In this document: positions 7,546 to 9,882 of the stretch, one piece after another
Position numbering within the stretch: the first letter of the stretch is position 1
How the letters are laid out: each line of letters starts with the position of its first letter
NCBI GenBank assembly: GCA_040392805.1
Contig: JBEBVI010000139.1
Coordinates: forward strand, 1-9,882
From: Taibaiella helvus_B
Lineage (GTDB): Bacteria > Bacteroidota > Bacteroidia > Chitinophagales > Chitinophagaceae
Direction of reading: 5' to 3'
Length of the DNA stretch: 9,882 nt
Made by a program: the position numbers and the translations under genes
The notes under the pieces: model-generated
The model's database searches: none
Told to the model about the DNA's origin: nothing
The model's input: the letters and a program-made list of their open reading frames with translations, nothing else

Positions 7546-8223
7546 TTAATAATGATAAGGTAAATAAGATATCAGCCAGTTATTGATATTAGTAACGGCT
7601 TCTGCCATTTTCCAGCTTTCCCGGTTACGCGGCTCTACATAATTGGATATACCGCGCACCTGGAGAAACGGGCAATTTTCAGAAAGACATACATAATGAA
7701 ATGCAGCTCCTTCCATACTCTCCACATCACATTTCAATAAACTTCTCTTTTCAATCGTAGGTAATGATCCGCTTACCGTATTCACCGTTAATCCTGAAAC
7801 TTCCTTCATGCCGGGAGGAACAGAGGCAGGCGGAAACATATTAACCAATCTTTTTCCTGTAAACGGCTTCTCATCCGGATGCACCAATCCGATATCAAAT
7901 ACATCTGTGAAGGCTGTATGATCCTCAACACCCCAATCTGCCCACATTTCATCCTTAACCCATACCACTTCTCCCAGATCAAGCTCCTTGTTGAATGCCC
8001 CGGCCACACCAACCTGTACGCAAAGGTCCGGTTTATATAATGCTATTTTCCCTGCGACATGGTAGGCTGTACTGATCACACCTACACCTGTAACAGCGAC
8101 AGCTATTTGTAAATTATCTTTATAAAATATCTCCTCGTTACGATCCCTCTCAAAATTTTTTCCTATAAAATCCATGAAAGGCTGTATTTCCCTTATTGTA
8201 GCCGCTACTGTTAATATTCTCAT
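7546..8223 (-). CDS. mqnB: Futalosine hydrolase MqnB
   Basis: Nucleosidase of the futalosine route to menaquinone: it cleaves futalosine to dehypoxanthine futalosine plus hypoxanthine in the cytoplasm. The 225-residue length and MTA/SAH-nucleosidase-like fold fit. Visible motifs are VAVTGVG at 42-48, the phosphorylase/nucleosidase signature VGVAGAF at 71-77, VESMEGAAF at 167-175 (M170-E171 corresponds to the substrate-binding Met-Glu of MTA nucleosidase) and RGISNYVEPRNRESW at 190-204. In that last motif the catalytic Asp of MTA nucleosidase is replaced by Asn194; an SN-plus-PR(N/D) pattern distinguishes MqnB from MTA/SAH nucleosidases. It is first in an operon with the DUF2007 gene and trmD, and divergent from queD. 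A TAAATTTG -7 box lies 17 nt before the ATG. Its presence implies the remaining mqn genes lie elsewhere in the genome. Confidence 0.93.
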   Translation of the reverse strand: MRILTVAATIREIQPFMDFIGKNFERDRNEEIFYKDNLQIAVAVTGVGVISTAYHVAGKIALYKPDLCVQVGVAGAFNKELDLGEVVWVKDEMWADWGVEDHTAFTDVFDIGLVHPDEKPFTGKRLVNMFPPASVPPGMKEVSGLTVNTVSGSLPTIEKRSLLKCDVESMEGAAFHYVCLSENCPFLQVRGISNYVEPRNRESWKMAEAVTNINNWLISYLPYHY

Positions 8224-8240
8224 ACTTACTGGTGTAGGGG

Positions 8241-8272
8241 CAAATTTAATCTGTTTATCAGGTTATAGCTAA
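8241..8272 (-). promoter_or_regulatory. Predicted promoter of mqnB
   Basis: On the minus strand TAAATTTG (8248-8241) is a full TAnnTTTG match. TTAG (8272-8269), one mismatch from TTTG, lies 20 nt upstream in the -33 position. Predicted transcription starts near 8235, giving a leader of about 12 nt. Confidence 0.55.
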
Positions 8273-8294
8273 TGTTTTTTGATAAACATAGCTA
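8266..8294. promoter_or_regulatory. Inverted repeat between divergent mqnB and queD promoters, candidate operator
   Basis: TAGCTAATGTTT (8266-8277) and AAACATAGCTA (8284-8294) are inverted copies apart from one extra A, separated by six bases. The inner ATGTTT-N6-AAACAT is perfect. The site overlaps the -33 positions of both predicted promoters, so a bound regulator could control both directions. It lies upstream of both predicted transcription starts, so it is more likely a protein-binding site than an RNA element. The regulator is unknown. Confidence 0.45.
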
Positions 8295-8308
8295 AGATAG
8301 TACCTTTG
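8278..8308 (+). promoter_or_regulatory. Predicted promoter of the PTPS/QueD gene
   Basis: TTTG (8278-8281), 19 nt, then TACCTTTG (8301-8308): a full match to the Bacteroidota -33/-7 consensus with ideal spacing. This is the best promoter in the window. Initiation is expected near 8313-8315, leaving an AT-rich leader of about 15 nt without a Shine-Dalgarno before ATG 8329. Confidence 0.7.
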
Positions 8309-8328
8309 CAAAAATTATATTAATTAAT

Positions 8329-8739
8329 ATGGTATACCTGACAAGGGTGGAGCATTTCAATGCTGCCCATAAGTTATACAACCCTGAGTGGACAAAGGAA
8401 AAGAATCTTGAAGTGTTTGGCAAGTGCTCTAATGAGAACTGGCATGGGCACAACTATGAATTACATGTCACAGTAAAAGGTGAGCCTCAGCTGGACACCG
8501 GCTTCATTTTTAATGCAAAAACCCTGGGCGTGCTGATCAAAGAGGTAGTTATTGAGCAAATAGACCACCGGAACCTGAATGTTGATGTAGCCTTCATGGA
8601 AGGTAAGCTGACCAGTGCGGAAAACCTGGCCATAGGCATTTGGGATGAATTAAACCCGCATATTGAAAGGCATGGAGCGACCCTGCATAGTATCCGGCTA
8701 TATGAAACACCTAAAATTTATGTAGAGTATTTTGGCTGA
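8329..8739 (+). CDS. queD: 6-pyruvoyl-tetrahydropterin synthase / QueD-family protein
   Basis: Zinc enzyme of the PTPS/QueD family that acts on dihydroneopterin triphosphate, the product of FolE encoded 109 bp downstream. QueD forms 6-carboxytetrahydropterin for queuosine; true PTPS forms 6-pyruvoyltetrahydropterin. The 136-residue protein has zinc ligands H14, H39 and H41, catalytic C33, the D79-H80 pair (IDHRNLN) and the pterin-binding E126 (LYET). The cysteine-histidine spacing is C-x5-H-x-H (GKCSNENWHGHNY), as in eukaryotic PTPS, not C-x3-H-x-H as in E. coli QueD, and N62 stands where E. coli QueD has Asp (GWIIDF). General pipelines would call it 6-carboxytetrahydropterin synthase. The family is certain; which product it makes is open, so the symbol is provisional. 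Divergent from mqnB, with a strong promoter and a long palindrome after the stop. Confidence 0.88.
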   Translation: MVYLTRVEHFNAAHKLYNPEWTKEKNLEVFGKCSNENWHGHNYELHVTVKGEPQLDTGFIFNAKTLGVLIKEVVIEQIDHRNLNVDVAFMEGKLTSAENLAIGIWDELNPHIERHGATLHSIRLYETPKIYVEYFG

Positions 8740-8746
8740 TCCGGCA

Positions 8747-8794
8747 CTGTTTCCTAACTATAATGTGTGGCCATACATCATAGTTGGGAAACGG
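8747..8794. repeat. 48-bp near-perfect palindrome between queD and folE
   Basis: Two 24-nt arms (8747-8770 and 8771-8794) meet at a central TGGCCA with no spacer. As RNA, 20 positions pair as Watson-Crick, three as G-U (8748/8793, 8755/8786, 8767/8774), and one is an A-C mismatch (8762/8779). It begins 8 nt after the queD stop. No T-run follows, so it is not a classical terminator. It could be a transcript-end stabiliser, a queD-folE attenuator, a protein-binding palindrome or a mobile-repeat relic. Confidence 0.85.
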
Positions 8795-8848
8795 CGATAT
8801 ATTACCAGGATATTATAAACTAATTTCCATAACCTACACAGACAACAG

Positions 8849-9445
8849 ATGGCTTATATTAAAACCGAAACATACGACGAACATATCACCACAGCCCTGA
8901 AAAATCAATATAAGGAGATCATTTCTTTATTAGGAGAAGATACAGAACGGGACGGCCTGGACAAAACCCCCGAACGAGTAGCTAAAGCTATGCAGTACCT
9001 TACCCAGGGTTATCAAATGGATGCTTCGGCTATTTTAAATTCTGCTAAGTTTAAAGAGCCATACAGTGAAATGGTGATTGTGAAGGATATTGAGCTATAC
9101 TCTTTATGTGAGCACCACATGCTGCCCTTTATCGGGAAAGCGCATATAGCTTATATTCCTAACGGATATATTACCGGATTAAGTAAGCTGGCACGGGTGG
9201 TTGATTGCTTTGCGCGGCGATTGCAGGTGCAGGAAAGGCTGACAGACCAGATACTTAATGCCATACAGGATACTTTGCAGCCCTTAGGCGTAGCAGTAGT
9301 TATAGAAGCCAGGCATATGTGTATGATGATGCGCGGCGTAGGCAAGCAAAATAGTGTAACCACCACTTCAGCCTTCAGCGGCCAGTTTGAAGTTAATGAA
9401 ACCAGGTCTGAATTTTTACGCCTGATTTCTTCTGATTTAGGTTAA
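8849..9445 (+). CDS. folE: GTP cyclohydrolase I
   Basis: Converts GTP to 7,8-dihydroneopterin triphosphate plus formate, the entry step to folate, tetrahydropterins and queuosine; the family forms homodecamers. The protein has 198 residues. It shows DGLDKTPERVAKA at 35-47, zinc ligands C87 and H90 in LCEHHMLPF with neighbouring H89, IAYIPNGYITGLSKLAR at 100-116, QVQERLT at 126-132, H156 and the third zinc ligand C158 in EARHMCMMMRG, and TTTSAFSG at 171-178. All catalytic and zinc residues of the Zn-dependent FolE1 type are present. The ATG at 8849 lies in an A/C-rich leader without a Shine-Dalgarno; TAATTTCC (8821-8828) is only a weak -7 match. It follows the PTPS/QueD gene by 109 bp and may be read from that gene's promoter, with the palindrome in between. 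Confidence 0.97.
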   Translation: MAYIKTETYDEHITTALKNQYKEIISLLGEDTERDGLDKTPERVAKAMQYLTQGYQMDASAILNSAKFKEPYSEMVIVKDIELYSLCEHHMLPFIGKAHIAYIPNGYITGLSKLARVVDCFARRLQVQERLTDQILNAIQDTLQPLGVAVVIEARHMCMMMRGVGKQNSVTTTSAFSGQFEVNETRSEFLRLISSDLG

Positions 9446-9658
9446 TGGTTATATCAAGATCGCCTGGCCAGCCAGGTATTTATGATAATTGTTCCAATAC
9501 TGTTAGCATAATAGAGATTTGCTTCTTAACGACAATATTTAACACTTCCCTATTTATTATTCCTTAAAGATATCCTGTTGTGAAAGCAGATAGAAAGATC
9601 ACTCTCTCTCCTTCACTTCGAACATAACGAAATGGATTTGTAATAAACAACCAAACTA
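9446..9658. other. Intergenic spacer with no recognisable gene
   Basis: Apart from the weak stem-loop just after folE, this AT-rich stretch has stops in all frames at short intervals. I found no tRNA, promoter with both elements, or repeat in it. Together with the decayed HTH fragment it leaves 437 bases without an intact gene. Confidence 0.5.
9463..9476 (+). terminator. Short stem-loop after folE, weak terminator candidate
   Basis: CCTGG (9463-9467) and CCAGG (9472-9476) form a 5-bp GC-rich stem with a 4-nt loop, 17 nt past the folE stop. It is followed by TATTTATGATAATT, which is AT-rich but has no continuous T-run. Confidence 0.3.
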
Positions 9659-9859
9659 TCAATCCAGTATACCCAATAAGATCGCCTTTTTTACCATCCC
9701 CACCATATTTTTTGCCCCCAATTTTTGCATGATCACCAAGCGGTAATTTTCTACTGTACGATAACCTATGTGCAGTTCGTCTCCTATTTCCTTACTGCTT
9801 TTTTCCTGCGCAATTAGTCCTTAGTATAATAACGTGAGTTCGACAACTAAGCCCTTGAA
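9659..9859 (-). pseudogene. Decayed C-terminal LuxR/GerE-type helix-turn-helix fragment
   Basis: Codons 9820 to 9662 encode 53 residues that read as the DNA-recognition part of a LuxR/NarL response-regulator output domain: LIAQEKSSKEIGDELHI, then YRTVENYRLVIMQKLGAKN, and a tail ending ILLGILD before TGA at 9659-9661. This is the usual C-terminus of such proteins. Directly upstream is an in-frame TAA (9821-9823). Before that, VVELT (just upstream of 9829) resembles the start of the domain, but the usual R-E-x-E-V-L segment is missing, replaced by LLY and the stop. A further in-frame stop lies at 9860-9862, so no receiver domain is joined in frame. No ATG allows an intact short domain. Most likely a broken gene; a sequencing error would have to explain both the stop and the missing residues. 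Confidence 0.7.
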
Positions 9860-9876
9860 TCATAGTATTCTATGAT
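9859..9876. repeat. Small perfect inverted repeat at the decayed HTH edge
   Basis: ATCATAG (9859-9865) and CTATGAT (9870-9876) form a perfect 7-bp inverted repeat with a TATT loop, placed where the LuxR-like frame loses its identity. It could be a hairpin belonging to a gene to the right of the window or a scar of the rearrangement. Confidence 0.4.
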
Positions 9877-9882
9877 CATGTT

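Noticed and set aside
8224..8328. preQ1 riboswitch upstream of the QueD-family gene
   Set aside because: The predicted start site leaves only about 15 nt of leader, and the inverted repeat lies upstream of it. No preQ1 aptamer pattern is visible.
1..9882. CRISPR array, tRNA, rRNA or complete insertion sequence
   Set aside because: No regularly spaced repeats, cloverleaf-like sequence, ribosomal RNA segment or transposase frame was found on either strand by reading.

Overview
The window looks like a chromosomal stretch from a Bacteroidota bacterium, most likely of the Chitinophagaceae type. Several starts are preceded by the Bacteroidota sigma-ABfrA -7 element (TAnnTTTG) and most lack a strong Shine-Dalgarno. 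A futalosine-pathway menaquinone gene (mqnB) and a type II NADH dehydrogenase are present, and the protein sequences have the flavour of that family. The taxonomic placement is inferred from these traits, not from a search.

Layout from left to right. Positions 1-1580 hold recN (+), cut by the left edge just before its Walker A lysine. It converges with, and overlaps by 18 bp, a secreted protein of unknown function (1563-3026, -). A 208-bp divergent spacer with a -7 box for each side leads to an NDH-2 gene (3235-4554, +), which ends in a stem-loop and T-rich tract. Next come a YciO-type YrdC-domain protein (4630-5247, +) and an AT-rich CPBP-family membrane protease (5310-6065, +), which stands out in base composition and may be an acquired cassette. 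A 294-bp spacer without a credible gene holds short repeats and two hairpins placed like the terminator of the minus-strand operon mqnB - DUF2007/zinc-ribbon protein - trmD (8223 down to 6360). Divergent from that operon is a PTPS/QueD-family gene (8329-8739, +), followed by a 48-bp near-perfect palindrome and folE (8849-9445, +). The last 437 bases have no intact gene. They hold a decayed LuxR-type DNA-binding domain on the minus strand and small hairpins.

How the genes fit together. FolE makes dihydroneopterin triphosphate from GTP, and the PTPS/QueD enzyme uses that product, so the pair forms a pterin or deazapurine module. MqnB feeds menaquinone synthesis, and NDH-2 reduces menaquinone with NADH. 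TrmD and, in a broad sense, the queuosine route concern tRNA anticodon-loop modification. RecN serves double-strand break repair.

Most of the window is ordinary housekeeping DNA, and I see no multi-gene novel system. The points most worth a second look are the queD-folE palindrome, an inverted repeat that overlaps both -33 regions of the divergent mqnB/queD promoters, the PTPS-like rather than QueD-like active site, the compositionally odd CPBP cassette with its repeat-bearing flank, and the decayed LuxR fragment at the right edge.
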